Part shown: positions 39,998 to 50,107 of the stretch, piece after piece
How the letters are laid out: every line of letters begins with the position of its first letter
Position numbering within the stretch: the stretch's first letter is position 1
NCBI GenBank assembly: GCA_949292775.1
Contig: CASFBL010000012.1
Location: 1 to 63,563, forward strand
DNA: 63,563 nucleotides
From: an uncultured Eubacteriales bacterium
GTDB taxonomy: Bacteria > Bacillota > Clostridia > Oscillospirales > Acutalibacteraceae
Reading direction: 5' to 3'
The notes under the pieces: model-generated
Told to the model about the DNA's origin: nothing
What the model saw: only the letters and a program-made list of their open reading frames with translations
The model's database searches: none
Translations under genes and position numbers: made by a program

Positions 39998-41899
39998 TTA
40001 ACGGGTTTTCTTTAAATAGATTGTCGAAAGCGGCGGCAAGTCCAAAGAAATACTTTGTTCGAAGCCGTGCATGTTGACGGTTTCGGTCTTTAGCTTGTCT
40101 TTATCGCCGCGGCCCTCGCCGCCATAAGCGACATCGTCGGAATTAAAGAACACCTTGTAATTGCCTTTTTTCGGAACGCCGATGCGGTAATCTAGCCGCT
40201 CGACATTGGTAAAGTTGCAAACGGCAATGATTTCTTTGCCGCTTTCATCCATTCTGCGGAACGCAATGACGGAGTTGTCCTTGTCGTCGGAAGAAATCCA
40301 CGAGAAGCCCTCCCACGAATAGTCCACTTCCCAAAGCGGGCGAGTTTTCTTGTAAAGCATGTTGATGTCCCGGAAATATTTTTGCAGTTCCCGGTGTTTG
40401 GGGTAATCGAGCAGCAGCCAGTCGAGCTCCTGTTCATAATTCCATTCAATGAACTGCCCGAATTCCTGCCCCATGAACATCAGCTTTTTGCCGGGGTGCG
40501 CCATCATGTAACCGACAAAGGCGCGCACACCTGCAAATTTCTCCTCATAAGTGCCCGGCATTTTGTCAATCAGGGATTTTTTGCCGTGCACCACCTCGTC
40601 GTGAGAAATGGGTAAGACAAAATTTTCGGAAAACGCATAAAACAGCGAGAAGGTAATGCAGTCGTGGTTGTATTTGCGGAAAAAGCCGTCTAACGAGAAA
40701 TAGCGGAGAATGTCGTTCATCCAGCCCATATTCCATTTGAAATTAAAACCGAGCCCGCCCATATAGACCGGTTTTGAGACCATCGGCCACGCGGTGCTTT
40801 CCTCGGCAATCATCATGGCATAGCTGTAATCGCGGAAAATGCTTTCGTTGAGTTTTTGTAAAAAGGCAACGGCTTCTAAATTTTCATTGCCGCCGTTTTT
40901 GTTTGCAATCCACTGCCCGTCCTCGCGGTCATAATCGAGATACAGCATAGACGCGACCGCATCAATGCGCAGGCCGTCAATGTGGTATTCCCGAAGCCAG
41001 AAAACCGCGCTCGAAAGCAGGAACGAGCAAACCTCATTTCTGCCGTAATCAAACACCCGCGTGCCCCAGGCGTAGTGCTCACCTTTCCGGGGGTCTGCGT
41101 ATTCATAAAGCGGTTCGCCGTCAAACTCATAAAGCCCGTTGGCGTCTTTCGGGAAGTGCGCAGGCACCCAGTCTAAAATCACACCGATGCCGGCGTTGTG
41201 GCAGGTGTCAATCAGATACATCAAATCCTCCGGCGCGCCGTAGCGCGAGGTCGCCGAAAAATAGCCGGTCACCTGATAGCCCCACGAACCGTCAAAAGGA
41301 TATTCCGTCAGCGGCATAAACTCAATGTGGGTGTAGCCCATTTTTTTGATATACGGCACAAGCTCGTCAGCAAGCGCGCGGTAAGAATAGAAATTGCCGT
41401 CGGGATAGCGTTTCCACGAACCGGCGTGCATTTCATAAATGTTAACCGGTGATTTATATATATTCTGCTTTGCGCGCTCGGCGACCCAAGCGTCATCCGT
41501 CCATTTATAGCCGTTGTCGATTTCATAATATTTTGTCGCTGTGCCCGGGCGGGTCTCCATATGGACACCGTAGGGGTCGGCTTTCATGGTTTCGACGCCG
41601 TTTTGAGAGAAAATATGATATTTATAGGCGTCATACAGCTTTACGCCTTTTACCTGCGCTTCCCAAACACCGTCGCTCTGCGGCACGGGCTGCATCTCAT
41701 CCACACCGTCTGCCCAGCCGTTAAAATCACCGACTACACAGATGCGCGCGGCATGCGGCGCCCAAACGCGGAACACAACGGTATCGGCATCTTTACGATG
41801 CGCGCCGAAATACGCATAGGCGAGTGCATTGCTGCCCTCGTGGAACAGATACAGCGGCACTTCGTGCTCGGACGGCACTTTTTTCGTCTTCTTCGGCAT
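39998..41899 (-). CDS. glgB: 1,4-alpha-glucan branching enzyme
   Basis: A GH13 enzyme creating alpha-1,6 branches. The 633-residue product has an N-terminal CBM48-like domain ([21 protein letters not shown]), the GH13 barrel with [16 protein letters not shown] (nucleophile Asp313), the acid Glu in IAEEST (366-367) and [15 protein letters not shown]. The start is ATG 41899 with GAGGT upstream; a GTG two codons earlier is less likely. It is the first gene of the glgB-C-D-ribbon-A operon. Confidence 0.95.
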   Translation of the reverse strand: MPKKTKKVPSEHEVPLYLFHEGSNALAYAYFGAHRKDADTVVFRVWAPHAARICVVGDFNGWADGVDEMQPVPQSDGVWEAQVKGVKLYDAYKYHIFSQNGVETMKADPYGVHMETRPGTATKYYEIDNGYKWTDDAWVAERAKQNIYKSPVNIYEMHAGSWKRYPDGNFYSYRALADELVPYIKKMGYTHIEFMPLTEYPFDGSWGYQVTGYFSATSRYGAPEDLMYLIDTCHNAGIGVILDWVPAHFPKDANGLYEFDGEPLYEYADPRKGEHYAWGTRVFDYGRNEVCSFLLSSAVFWLREYHIDGLRIDAVASMLYLDYDREDGQWIANKNGGNENLEAVAFLQKLNESIFRDYSYAMMIAEESTAWPMVSKPVYMGGLGFNFKWNMGWMNDILRYFSLDGFFRKYNHDCITFSLFYAFSENFVLPISHDEVVHGKKSLIDKMPGTYEEKFAGVRAFVGYMMAHPGKKLMFMGQEFGQFIEWNYEQELDWLLLDYPKHRELQKYFRDINMLYKKTRPLWEVDYSWEGFSWISSDDKDNSVIAFRRMDESGKEIIAVCNFTNVERLDYRIGVPKKGNYKVFFNSDDVAYGGEGRGDKDKLKTETVNMHGFEQSISLDLPPLSTIYLKKTR

Positions 41900-41932
41900 A
41901 TACACTACCTCACATTAACTTACTATGGATGT

Positions 41933-41961
41933 ATTGTAACAAACCTGTTTTCATTTTTCAA
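41933..41961 (-). promoter_or_regulatory. Promoter of the glycogen operon
   Basis: Minus-strand TTGAAA (41956-41961) and TACAAT (41933-41938) with 17-base spacing, about 35 bases before glgB. Confidence 0.8.
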
Positions 41962-42084
41962 GTACTTTTTGACATTTTTATCAAAATCTTAACAAACCCC
42001 ATTACAGAGGTTTGTGCACTTTGTTACAAAATTCGCGGTTTTGTTTGCGTTCCACTTCACTTATCGATTTCGCTTAAGGAAAGA

Positions 42085-42122
42085 AAAACACCCAATATGC
42101 GGTTTTTAACGCATATTGGGTG
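42085..42122 (-). terminator. Terminator of the ddl-argS operon
   Basis: A 13-bp stem (42089-42101 with 42110-42122) is followed on the minus strand by TTTTTCTTTCC, 22 bases past the argS stop. Confidence 0.88.
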
Positions 42123-42143
42123 AATATTTATGCAAAAATTAAC

Positions 42144-43886
42144 TTACATGCTTTCCGGAACGGTAATTTTGAACGCAGTCAAAACATTGTGCATCACGCT
42201 TTGCACCGCCATGCAAAGGTGCAGACGCGCCTGCATCAGCGGCTCGTCATCCACACCGATCTTACAAGCATTATAGAACTTATGGAATAAGGTTGCAAGG
42301 GTGATTGCGTAGCGGGTGATTTTCGCCGGGTCGTAATTTTTCGCCGCCAGCACCACTTCATCGGTCAACGCCGACAAGTGGCGGATAAGCTCGCGTTCTT
42401 CCGGCTCGCGCAAAAGTTCCAATTCCTTTTCGGTGCAGTCACGCGGGGTAACGCCGTCGGCCGCCAGCTTTTTAAGAACACTGCAAATACGCGCGTTGGC
42501 ATATTGGCAATAATACACAGGATTTTGCGAATTTTCGCTGACAGCAAGTCCTAAGTCAAAATCAATGGTCGAGCCGGGCTCGCGCAGGTTGAAGAAAAAT
42601 CTTGCTGCATCAATCGGCACTTCATCAAGCAAATCGACAAGCGTCACGGCATTGCCTGTCCGCTTGGACATTCTTACGGGTTCGCCGTCCTTCATCAAGT
42701 TTACAAGCTGCATCAGCACGACATCCAGTCGGTTGCCGTCGAGCCCGATTGCGTCAAGCGCGCCTTTAAGGCGTGCAACATGACCGTGGTGGTCGGCGCC
42801 CCAAACATCGATTGCCTTATCAAAGCCGCGCGTTACCAGTTTGTTACGGTGATAAGCGATATCCGCGGCGAAATAGGTCGGGTTGCCGTTTTGGCGAATC
42901 AGCACATCGTCTTTCAACTCCAGCTTTTCAATTTGCTCGGGCGTTTTGCCCTCGGCAAGCAATTTATTTGTCTGGACTTCCTTGTTTTTATACCAAAGTG
43001 CGTCGTCTTTTTCGTAAGTCATGCCTTTCTCTGTCAAAAGGTCAATCACTTCGCGCACCGCGCCTTTGTGCAGTTCACTTTCGTGGAACCAGGTGTCATA
43101 GGTAATGCGGTATTTTGCTAAATTTTCCTGCATCGCGGCAATGTTTTTCGGCAGCGCAAAGTCCACAAGCGCTTTGCGGCGCTCTGCTTCGTCGGCCGCA
43201 ATGTATTTGTCGCCGTATTCTGCGGCAAACTCTTTGGCGCGCTCCATTATATCCGCTCCGTGATAGCTGTCTTCCGGCAGTTCGGGCGCATCTTCGCCTT
43301 TGAAAAGCTGCTGGTAGCGAATGTCCAAAGAAAGGCCGAATTTCTCAATCTGGTTGCCGGCATCGTTGATATAGAATTCGCGTTCTACGGTGTAGCCCGC
43401 CATTTCGAGCACCGCCGCAAGGCAGTCGCCCAATGCGCCACCGCGTGCATTGCCCATGTGCATGGGGCCCGTGGGGTTGGCGGAAACGAACTCGACATTG
43501 ATGCGTTTGCCCTTGCCGTAATCGCTTCTGCCATAGGCTTCGCCTTTTTCGAGCACATCTAAAAGGATGTCTGCGTAATAACGGTCAGACAGGCGGAAGT
43601 TGATGAATCCCGCCCCCGCGACAGAGCATTCCGAAAAATAGCTGTCGCCAAGGTCAATATATTTAGCAATCGCCTGTGCGATTTTTACAGGCGCCGTGCG
43701 GAACACCTTTGCGCCGACGAACGCGGCGTTGGTGGAATAGTCGCCGTTTGCACGGTCCTGTGGAATTTCTACAATAAACGGCGGCATTGCCGCTTCGGGA
43801 AGCTCCCCTGCCGCAATCGCTTTGCCGAGCGCTTCGACCACGAGGGTGTGCAGCGCATCTTCCGTTTGTTTTACAAGCTTTGACAT
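42144..43886 (-). CDS. argS: Arginyl-tRNA synthetase
   Basis: A class I synthetase. The 580-residue product has SANPTGPMHMGNARGGALGD (the HIGH region, about residues 125-144), the RMSKRTGN equivalent of KMSKS, an N-terminal Add-1 domain and a C-terminal DALR anticodon-binding domain ending in VPESM. It is the last gene of ddl-DUF1934-argS, with a 13-base gap. The pairing with a DUF1934 gene also occurs in Bacillus (ywiB-argS). Confidence 0.96.
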   Translation of the reverse strand: MSKLVKQTEDALHTLVVEALGKAIAAGELPEAAMPPFIVEIPQDRANGDYSTNAAFVGAKVFRTAPVKIAQAIAKYIDLGDSYFSECSVAGAGFINFRLSDRYYADILLDVLEKGEAYGRSDYGKGKRINVEFVSANPTGPMHMGNARGGALGDCLAAVLEMAGYTVEREFYINDAGNQIEKFGLSLDIRYQQLFKGEDAPELPEDSYHGADIMERAKEFAAEYGDKYIAADEAERRKALVDFALPKNIAAMQENLAKYRITYDTWFHESELHKGAVREVIDLLTEKGMTYEKDDALWYKNKEVQTNKLLAEGKTPEQIEKLELKDDVLIRQNGNPTYFAADIAYHRNKLVTRGFDKAIDVWGADHHGHVARLKGALDAIGLDGNRLDVVLMQLVNLMKDGEPVRMSKRTGNAVTLVDLLDEVPIDAARFFFNLREPGSTIDFDLGLAVSENSQNPVYYCQYANARICSVLKKLAADGVTPRDCTEKELELLREPEERELIRHLSALTDEVVLAAKNYDPAKITRYAITLATLFHKFYNACKIGVDDEPLMQARLHLCMAVQSVMHNVLTAFKITVPESM

Positions 43887-43899
43887 ATTTTCTTTCTCC

Positions 43900-44358
43900 T
43901 TACAACTTCTCTGCGCCCGCGCTTTCCGCGCCGTCGTCAGAAACCCGCACGGTCAGCGTCATGCGGTTGTGCATTACGCCCTGCTGCGCAAAGTCGGTGG
44001 TATAGGCGAACGCGAGCCGCCCGCCGTTTTCATCCAAAGTATTTTCAATTCGTTTGGTGTAAACGCCCATGACCAGTTCGCCGTAGGGCGTGGAATACAC
44101 GGTGCTGCTGCGTTTGCCGACTTCAAACTGCATTTCACTGCCGAACGCCCCGGTTCTGGTCACGCACACGCTGCGCTCCCCGTCCGGCGTCACGGTGGTA
44201 AAGGTTTTTAAGCCGTCTTCATCATATTCCGTATATTCCAAAACGCAGCCGCTCCCGTCACCGGAAATGGTGCCGACCACGCTCATTTCGATTTTATCGT
44301 GTTCGCCGTCCATTGTCTGCTCATTGCAGATGTGGATTACGGCACGCTGTTTTTCCAT
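43900..44358 (-). CDS. DUF1934 (YwiB-like) beta-barrel protein
   Basis: A 152-residue cytoplasmic protein dominated by alternating beta-strand patterns, consistent with the lipocalin-like DUF1934 fold. Family-like stretches are YTEYDEDGLKTFTTV, TPYGELVMGVYTK and LAFAYTTDFAQQG. Function is unknown. Its position directly before argS is conserved in Firmicutes and supports the call. Confidence 0.82.
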   Translation of the reverse strand: MEKQRAVIHICNEQTMDGEHDKIEMSVVGTISGDGSGCVLEYTEYDEDGLKTFTTVTPDGERSVCVTRTGAFGSEMQFEVGKRSSTVYSTPYGELVMGVYTKRIENTLDENGGRLAFAYTTDFAQQGVMHNRMTLTVRVSDDGAESAGAEKL

Positions 44359-44366
44359 GAATATTA

Positions 44367-45425
44367 TTAAGCCTCCTGTGCAAGCTTAAACAGACGGTCG
44401 AGAAGCTTCGGGTAAGGCACGCCGCTTTGCTCGAGCAGTTTGGGATACATGCTGATAGAAGTAAAGCCCGGAATGGTGTTGATTTCGTTAAACAGCACAC
44501 GGCCGGTGCCGCGTTCCACAAAGAAATCCACGCGCGCAAGCCCCCGGCAGCCGAGCGCTTCAAAAACACGAACGGCGGCACTTCGGATTGCTTCCTGCGT
44601 TTCCACAGAAACCTTTGCAGGGATTTGCAGCTCGCTGCCCTCATCTATGTATTTTGCTTCATAGTCATAAAATTCCTTGCAGGGCACAATGCCGCCCGCA
44701 ACCGATGCCATCGGCGACACATTGCCGAGCACGGCGCATTCCGCCTCAAGCCCGTCAATAAATTCTTCCGCCACAAGCTTGCTGTCATTTGAAAAGGCAA
44801 GTTCTGCCGCCGCTTTTAATTCCTCGCGGTTTTTCGCTTTGGAAATCCCAACGGAAGAACCCGCGTTCGCCGGCTTGATAAATGCCGGGAAACCAAGTTC
44901 CTTTTCAACGCGGTCGTAAAACGCTTCGTTATCTGCTGCAAACTGGGCACGCGTCAGCGAAAACCATTTTGCCTGCGGCACACCGACGGTGTCCGCCATT
45001 AAGTTCGTCACCGCTTTATCCATACACATGGCGGACGCAAGCGTGTCGCACCCGACATAAGGAATACCCGCGACATCCAACAGCCCCTGCATGGTGCCGT
45101 CCTCGCCGTTTTTACCGTGCAGGACCGGGAACACCACATCGACCTTGATGCGTTCTATACCGGTTTCCCGAAACACGAGAATGCCGTGGTCGGCACGGTC
45201 CGGTGAGAGCACCGCACGCGTGCAGCAGCCGCTTTCGACCCACTTGTCGCCGGGAAGCAGCTCGGTGCCGCCCTCATACAAGTACCATTCCCCCGTTTTG
45301 GTAATGCCGAGCATAGAAACCGCATATTTGTCACGGGGAATATTATCCACAACCGACGCCGCCGAAACGCAGGAAACTTCGTGTTCGCTGGAGACGCCGC
45401 CGAAAATCACAAGTGCCTTTGTCAT
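44367..45425 (-). CDS. ddl: D-alanine--D-alanine ligase
   Basis: An ATP-grasp enzyme making the D-Ala-D-Ala dipeptide of peptidoglycan. The 352-residue product has FGGVSSEHEVS at the N-terminus, VFPVLHGKNGEDGTMQG, PAFIKPANAGSSVGISK and FNEINTIPGFTSISMYP. The residue that discriminates D-Ala from D-lactate ligases needs an alignment and was not scored. The start is ATG 45425, 6 bases after GGGGTG. Confidence 0.95.
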   Translation of the reverse strand: MTKALVIFGGVSSEHEVSCVSAASVVDNIPRDKYAVSMLGITKTGEWYLYEGGTELLPGDKWVESGCCTRAVLSPDRADHGILVFRETGIERIKVDVVFPVLHGKNGEDGTMQGLLDVAGIPYVGCDTLASAMCMDKAVTNLMADTVGVPQAKWFSLTRAQFAADNEAFYDRVEKELGFPAFIKPANAGSSVGISKAKNREELKAAAELAFSNDSKLVAEEFIDGLEAECAVLGNVSPMASVAGGIVPCKEFYDYEAKYIDEGSELQIPAKVSVETQEAIRSAAVRVFEALGCRGLARVDFFVERGTGRVLFNEINTIPGFTSISMYPKLLEQSGVPYPKLLDRLFKLAQEA

Positions 45426-45458
45426 ATATTTCACCCCAAAACATACATATACGGATAA

Positions 45459-45487
45459 ATGATACCATATACCGGTTTATTTCGCAA
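45459..45487 (-). promoter_or_regulatory. Promoter of ddl-DUF1934-argS
   Basis: Minus-strand TTGCGA (45482-45487) and TATCAT (45459-45464) with 17-base spacing. It is close to and divergent from the promoter at 45508-45536. Confidence 0.68.
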
Positions 45488-45507
45488 TCGAATTGTAAAA
45501 AATTTTA

Positions 45508-45536
45508 ATGACAAACGGGGAAAACTATGCTACAAT
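45508..45536 (+). promoter_or_regulatory. Promoter of the unknown gene at 45581
   Basis: ATGACA (45508-45513) and TACAAT (45531-45536), 17 bases apart. Confidence 0.65.
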
Positions 45537-45580
45537 GAGCTTTGACACAAATATTATTGAAAGATAAGGCAGGTCATACG

Positions 45581-46495
45581 ATGCTTACACGCGACGATGC
45601 ACTTTCCATGATCCTCCACCAAACGGCGGACACCATGAAAGCCAACGGCTTTTCGGTGGTGACCCCCGAGGGCGCACACAAAGACGATTTGCCCGTGTTT
45701 GAGGACGGAGAGCACACCTATATGGATTTTACAGGAGACAAAGGCAGACTGCGCATTGAAATTTTCGGCGCGCAGGCGCTTCTGTTCGCGGGCGACGCCA
45801 AAGAGGGCGACGCGTCGGACGAAGACCTTACCAAAATCTCCACAAGCTATTTTGATTTGGAAAACTTTGACGAGCGTGACATCCGCTCGCTGTGCAACGA
45901 GTTCAACGACTCGATTTCGACACGGTTTTCGCCCAAAAAAGCGGCAAAAGCGAAAAACACAAAAATGCCGACGCCGGTTTCCCGCTCTGCGGCGAAGAAC
46001 GGCACACAAAGCTATGACGCCAATACACTTGCCAACCGGCTGGCGGGGATGTATCCGCAGCTCAAAGAGCCGTACCGCGCAAACTTCGAAAAATACGGCG
46101 ACTTTTTGGCAGAGGAATTCTTCATGGAATACGGCACCGCCTGTGTCATTGACACCATTCGCCGCGCGCAGAAACAGGAATGCACAAAGCTGTTCCGTAT
46201 TCTCAATGACATTTACGAAAACGGCTCCAGCGACACACAAAGCTTAATTGCCGTCACGATTCTCGGCGAAATGCAAAACGACCAAGCCCTTTGTGAAACC
46301 GCCAAAGAATATATGTGCGACGACATGTGCGAACCGGTTTTGCTGGTCAACAAATATCTGGCTTCCTCCGCGGGTAAGAAGGCGATGAAAAAGCTGAAAA
46401 ATCCGCCGCCCTTTAAGCCGAAAAAGGAGAAAAAGCCCGGCATGTTCGCCCAAATGATGGCGGGCGCCGGCGGGCAGGGCATGCCGCCGATGTAA
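45581..46495 (+). CDS. Uncharacterised cytoplasmic protein
   Basis: A 304-residue protein with no signal peptide or membrane helix. Visible are an N-terminal domain of about 110 residues (rich in acidic segments), a basic Ala/Lys linker (about 120-140), a helical middle (about 145-260), and a Pro/Lys/Met-rich tail (PPPFKPKKEKKPGMF, then GAGGQGMPPM). I do not recognise the family. The start is ATG 45581; an earlier in-frame TTG at 45542 is less likely. It is monocistronic between a clear promoter and terminator. Confidence 0.62.
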   Translation: MLTRDDALSMILHQTADTMKANGFSVVTPEGAHKDDLPVFEDGEHTYMDFTGDKGRLRIEIFGAQALLFAGDAKEGDASDEDLTKISTSYFDLENFDERDIRSLCNEFNDSISTRFSPKKAAKAKNTKMPTPVSRSAAKNGTQSYDANTLANRLAGMYPQLKEPYRANFEKYGDFLAEEFFMEYGTACVIDTIRRAQKQECTKLFRILNDIYENGSSDTQSLIAVTILGEMQNDQALCETAKEYMCDDMCEPVLLVNKYLASSAGKKAMKKLKNPPPFKPKKEKKPGMFAQMMAGAGGQGMPPM

Positions 46496-46529
46496 TGGGC
46501 GCACAGCTTCTATACAATTTTATAAGCAA

Positions 46530-46560
46530 AAAACAGCCGTCTTGTAAGACGGCTGTTTTC
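46530..46560. terminator. Bidirectional terminator
   Basis: A perfect 14-bp stem (46530-46543 with 46546-46559) with a 2-base top separates convergent genes and is T-rich on both strands. Confidence 0.85.
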
Positions 46561-46578
46561 TTTGTGCTTCTATTCATT

Positions 46579-47313
46579 TTAAATGACCATGCCGCCGTTG
46601 ACGGAAAGCACCTGCCCGGTGATATAGGCGGATTCTTCTTTCGCCAAAAACGCCACGGCGTTGGCAACATCGGCGGGCGTGCCGAGACGGCCCACGGGAA
46701 TTTCTTCTTCGACCAATCGGCAGGTCTCTTCGCCGAGCGCGCGCATCATATCGGTTGCAATCGCACCCGGAGACACCGCGTTGACCGTAATGCCCGACGG
46801 GGCTAATTCTTTCGCAAGCGCACGGGTCATGCCGATAAGCCCCGCTTTCGCCGCGGAATAATGCACCTCGCACGAGCCGCCGGTTTCGCCCCACATGGAG
46901 ACGATATTGACAATGCGCCCGTTTTTTTCGTGGAGCATAAAGGGCAGCACCGCGCGCGTCATGTAAAACGCGCCGGAAAGATGCACCGCAAGCATGTCAT
47001 CCCAATCTTCGTCCGTTATGTCGGTAAAAAGCTTTTGCTCGGAAATTCCTGCATTATTCACCAGCAAATATGGTGTTCCAAAATCGGAGCATACCGCCGC
47101 CACGGTCTTTTTGACCTGTTCGCTTTTTCGCACATCGCAGGCATACGCGCGCGCTTTTGCGCCCGCTGCTTCCACAAGTTCCACCGTCTTTTGCGCTTTT
47201 GCTTCGCTTTTTCCGTAAAGAACGGCTACGCTGTATCCTTCGCGGCCGAGTCTTACGGCAATTTCCCGGCCGATGCCACCGGAGGCGCCGGTCACGATTG
47301 CGGTTTTTGGCAT
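46579..47313 (-). CDS. fabG: 3-oxoacyl-ACP reductase / short-chain dehydrogenase
   Basis: A 244-residue classical SDR. It has the NADP-binding TGASGGIG, NNAGIS and the active-site YSAAKAGLIG (Tyr and Lys). Best match is FabG of fatty acid elongation. It is not next to other fab genes, so another oxidoreductase role is possible. The start is ATG 47313 with AAAGGAAG upstream; the longer frame is untranslated. Confidence 0.85.
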   Translation of the reverse strand: MPKTAIVTGASGGIGREIAVRLGREGYSVAVLYGKSEAKAQKTVELVEAAGAKARAYACDVRKSEQVKKTVAAVCSDFGTPYLLVNNAGISEQKLFTDITDEDWDDMLAVHLSGAFYMTRAVLPFMLHEKNGRIVNIVSMWGETGGSCEVHYSAAKAGLIGMTRALAKELAPSGITVNAVSPGAIATDMMRALGEETCRLVEEEIPVGRLGTPADVANAVAFLAKEESAYITGQVLSVNGGMVI

Positions 47314-47495
47314 AAAGTATCTTCCTTTTTGTATCAGTTGAAAATATTGTAGCATACTTTCAGGGGGAATGCACCGAATTTCCACGCTTTTCTCTCAAAA
47401 AAATTACAATTCGGTAAAACACATTGCAACACTTTTTGGGGTATGATAGTCTATTCTTATGAAAGGGTTCTTCGAAAAAGCAAAGGGGTGATCTT

Positions 47496-48026
47496 GTGAC
47501 TGCACCGGCAGAACTGCTTTTAAAGCAGGCAAAAACAGTTGACCCGCAGGCGTTTGGCGCGCTCTATGGGCAATATGCACCGGAACTGTACCGGTATGCG
47601 CTTTGCGTGCTCGGCACACCAGCGGATGCACAAGACGCCGTGCAGGATGCGGCTGTGCGGGTATATGAAAACCTGCAGAATATCCGCGACCCCCGCCGCT
47701 TCAAGGCCTATTTTTTCAAAACCCTTTCCAACACCTGCAAAACCATGCTGAAACGAAGATCCCTGACGCTCGTAGACGAGCAGCCCTTTGAAAACTTACA
47801 AAGTCCGCACAGCACCGAGTCAGACGCGATTTTGCGTGCCGATTTAAAAGCTGCACTGGAACGCCTTTCGGAAACAGAGCGCACCGTGGTTCTGCTTTCC
47901 GCAATCGGCGGACTTTCCTCGCGGGAAATTGCGGACGCCGTCGGTCTTACGGCCGGCAGCACCCGTTCCAAGCTTTCCCGCGCGCTCGCGAAAATGCGCA
48001 AATACATGCGTGAACATGGGGAGTGA
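47496..48026 (+). CDS. ECF-type RNA polymerase sigma factor
   Basis: The 176-residue product has region 2 (YGQYAPELYRYALCVLG, DAVQDAAVRVYENL) and region 4 (LSETERTVVLLSAIGGLSSREIADAVGL). It lacks region 3, as ECF factors do. The start is GTG 47496 with AAGGGGTGA upstream. Its stop overlaps the region just before the next gene, so the two are cotranscribed. The target promoter is unknown. Confidence 0.92.
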   Translation: MTAPAELLLKQAKTVDPQAFGALYGQYAPELYRYALCVLGTPADAQDAVQDAAVRVYENLQNIRDPRRFKAYFFKTLSNTCKTMLKRRSLTLVDEQPFENLQSPHSTESDAILRADLKAALERLSETERTVVLLSAIGGLSSREIADAVGLTAGSTRSKLSRALAKMRKYMREHGE

Positions 48027-48031
48027 TTTAT

Positions 48032-50089
48032 ATGCGCAATCGAAAAGACAACTATTCCGATATATATGACGCCCTGCGCACGCCACAGGGTGAAAAGCTT
48101 CCGGACGCTTTACAGCCGGAAGCGATTGAAGGCCTTGTAAAAGATAAAACCATGCGGCCGAAACAAAAGCGCACCGGCAAGATGGTGGCTGCGGCGGCAG
48201 GTTTTATTGTGCTTTTGCTCACCGGCATTTTTGCCGCACGCTTTCTTTACAGCCCCTCCGTGGTAGAAACACCTTTGGATAGCGGCGCATCTGCCGCACA
48301 AAACAGCGGCGATGCATACCTGCAAAATATAGAGGATTATACGGAAATCGAAGATTATTTTTTAGAGCTGCAAAAAGGCACGCTCACCGACCGTCTGCAA
48401 GGCGCTGTGCAAAAGGTGTTTAACGGTCTTGGCGGGCTAAAAACCAATGAGGCGCTGGCCGAAGGCGCTGTCGGCTATGATATGGCCGGCTCCGCCACAG
48501 GCTCGCAGGACCTTGCCGCATACGGCACGACCAACACGCAGGTGCAAAATGTGGACGAGAGCGACATTTTGAAAAACGACGGCGAATACCTGTATATTGC
48601 ACGCAACACCAACGATGATTCCGACGCTTATGTGGAGATTGTCGATATCCGCACGCCCACAGCTTTGAAACAGACTGCGCACATTTCCGTGCGGGACGAC
48701 ACGCATAAAAACCGGTGTGTGCAGGAATTGTATGTACGGGGAAACACCATGATCGTCCTTTGCGGCGATTACACCGACTATGCCTCAGCCAGCACAGATA
48801 TGCTTATTGATGACGCTGTCGGTGGTTACGCAAATGTGGCAAAGACAGTTGCGCTTGTGTATGACATCACCGACCGAAGCGCCCCGGTGCTTCGATATTC
48901 TTACGGCGTGGACGGCGGTACCGTTTCCACCCGCATGACCGGCGACACGCTGCTTTTGGTTACACAATACGGCGTTCCGATGTATGAAAACAAAACAGAT
49001 TTAAAAAACGCCTGTGTGCCCTGTTACTATAACGGTGAAAAAAAATATCGCTTCCCGGCGTCCGGCATTTACCGCGCGGCCGACAGCACCGACTCCACTT
49101 ACATGACGGTTTCGCTTTTGGACACCGCGGCATCATCCCCCGCGCAGAAAATGGTTGCTGTGCTCGGCGGCGGAACAGAAATCTATTGCAGTGCAAACGC
49201 CCTGCTGATTGCGGGTATGGATTATTCAAAAGCTGTTTCCACCTCCCCCGACGGCGAGACCACAAGCTTTACCCCGGCGCTCGCCTGCACGCGCCTTTAC
49301 GCCTTTCAAATCGAAGGAGAGTTTGCTTATCTCGGCTCCGCCGGCATAGACGGCACACTTTTAAACCAGTTCTCCATGGATGAACAAAACGGCTATTATC
49401 GTATTGCAACCACCGCACAGGACGGCTGCATCGTGACGGTGCTCGACAAAGCGCTGAAAACGGTCGGGCAGCTGCGAAGCGTTGCGCCGGGTGAATCGAT
49501 TTATGCCGCCCGGTTTATAGGCGACACGGCATATCTTGTCACTTTTTATCAAACAGACCCGCTATTTGTCATTGACCTAAGCGACCCGAAACAGCCGCAG
49601 ATTGCAGGGGAGCTGGAAATCCCCGGATTTTCCAATTACTTGCACCCCTATTCCGACACGCTTTTAATCGGCATTGGTCAGGCCGGAACAGACAGCGGCG
49701 CCATTCCACAGCTGAAAATTTCTGTTTTCGATGTCAGTGACCCCAAAAATCCGAAAGAAGCGAGCAACCTCATATTCGGAAAATCCGGCTATTCTTACAG
49801 CGCTTCCCAATATGAGCACAAAGCCTATCTGGCTTTTTCGGACGGCTCTTTCGCCGTCCCGGTCACAGAGAATTCGCTGCACGGCAACAGCGTCACCTAT
49901 CTTTGCCGCATGGCCGTGCAAAATGACGGCACCCTGCAAATCCTCAAACGCTATACCCTGCCAAGCACCCACGAAGAGCTTTTGCGCGCTACCTACGCAG
50001 GAGACACGGTATTTACACTTTCACAAAGTCAACTTGTCGCTTACAGTAAAACGGACGCATCGGTTTTGTCGATTCTTTCGCTAACTTAA
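48032..50089 (+). CDS. Membrane-anchored beta-propeller domain protein
   Basis: The 685-residue product has a cytoplasmic N-terminal region of about 47 residues, a membrane helix (about 49-70), and a large extracytoplasmic region. The segment TNTQVQNVDESDILKNDGEYLYI (about residues 165-187, given as QVQNVDESDILKNDG) is the hallmark of the secreted C-terminal beta-propeller family. Repeated YLVTFYQTDPLFVIDLSDP-type blades follow. Cotranscribed with the ECF sigma factor, it is a candidate membrane anti-sigma factor or sensor; this is inference, since no zinc anti-sigma motif is seen. The start is ATG 48032. Confidence 0.75.
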   Translation: MRNRKDNYSDIYDALRTPQGEKLPDALQPEAIEGLVKDKTMRPKQKRTGKMVAAAAGFIVLLLTGIFAARFLYSPSVVETPLDSGASAAQNSGDAYLQNIEDYTEIEDYFLELQKGTLTDRLQGAVQKVFNGLGGLKTNEALAEGAVGYDMAGSATGSQDLAAYGTTNTQVQNVDESDILKNDGEYLYIARNTNDDSDAYVEIVDIRTPTALKQTAHISVRDDTHKNRCVQELYVRGNTMIVLCGDYTDYASASTDMLIDDAVGGYANVAKTVALVYDITDRSAPVLRYSYGVDGGTVSTRMTGDTLLLVTQYGVPMYENKTDLKNACVPCYYNGEKKYRFPASGIYRAADSTDSTYMTVSLLDTAASSPAQKMVAVLGGGTEIYCSANALLIAGMDYSKAVSTSPDGETTSFTPALACTRLYAFQIEGEFAYLGSAGIDGTLLNQFSMDEQNGYYRIATTAQDGCIVTVLDKALKTVGQLRSVAPGESIYAARFIGDTAYLVTFYQTDPLFVIDLSDPKQPQIAGELEIPGFSNYLHPYSDTLLIGIGQAGTDSGAIPQLKISVFDVSDPKNPKEASNLIFGKSGYSYSASQYEHKAYLAFSDGSFAVPVTENSLHGNSVTYLCRMAVQNDGTLQILKRYTLPSTHEELLRATYAGDTVFTLSQSQLVAYSKTDASVLSILSLT

Positions 50090-50107
50090 AGGAACGGAGG
50101 GATTTCT

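Noticed and set aside
47420-47460. Possible ECF-type promoter before the sigma factor
   Set aside because: TGCAAC and a GTC are present, but the spacing and -10 do not fit a clear ECF consensus. A TATGAT is present but its -35 spacing is only 12 bases.
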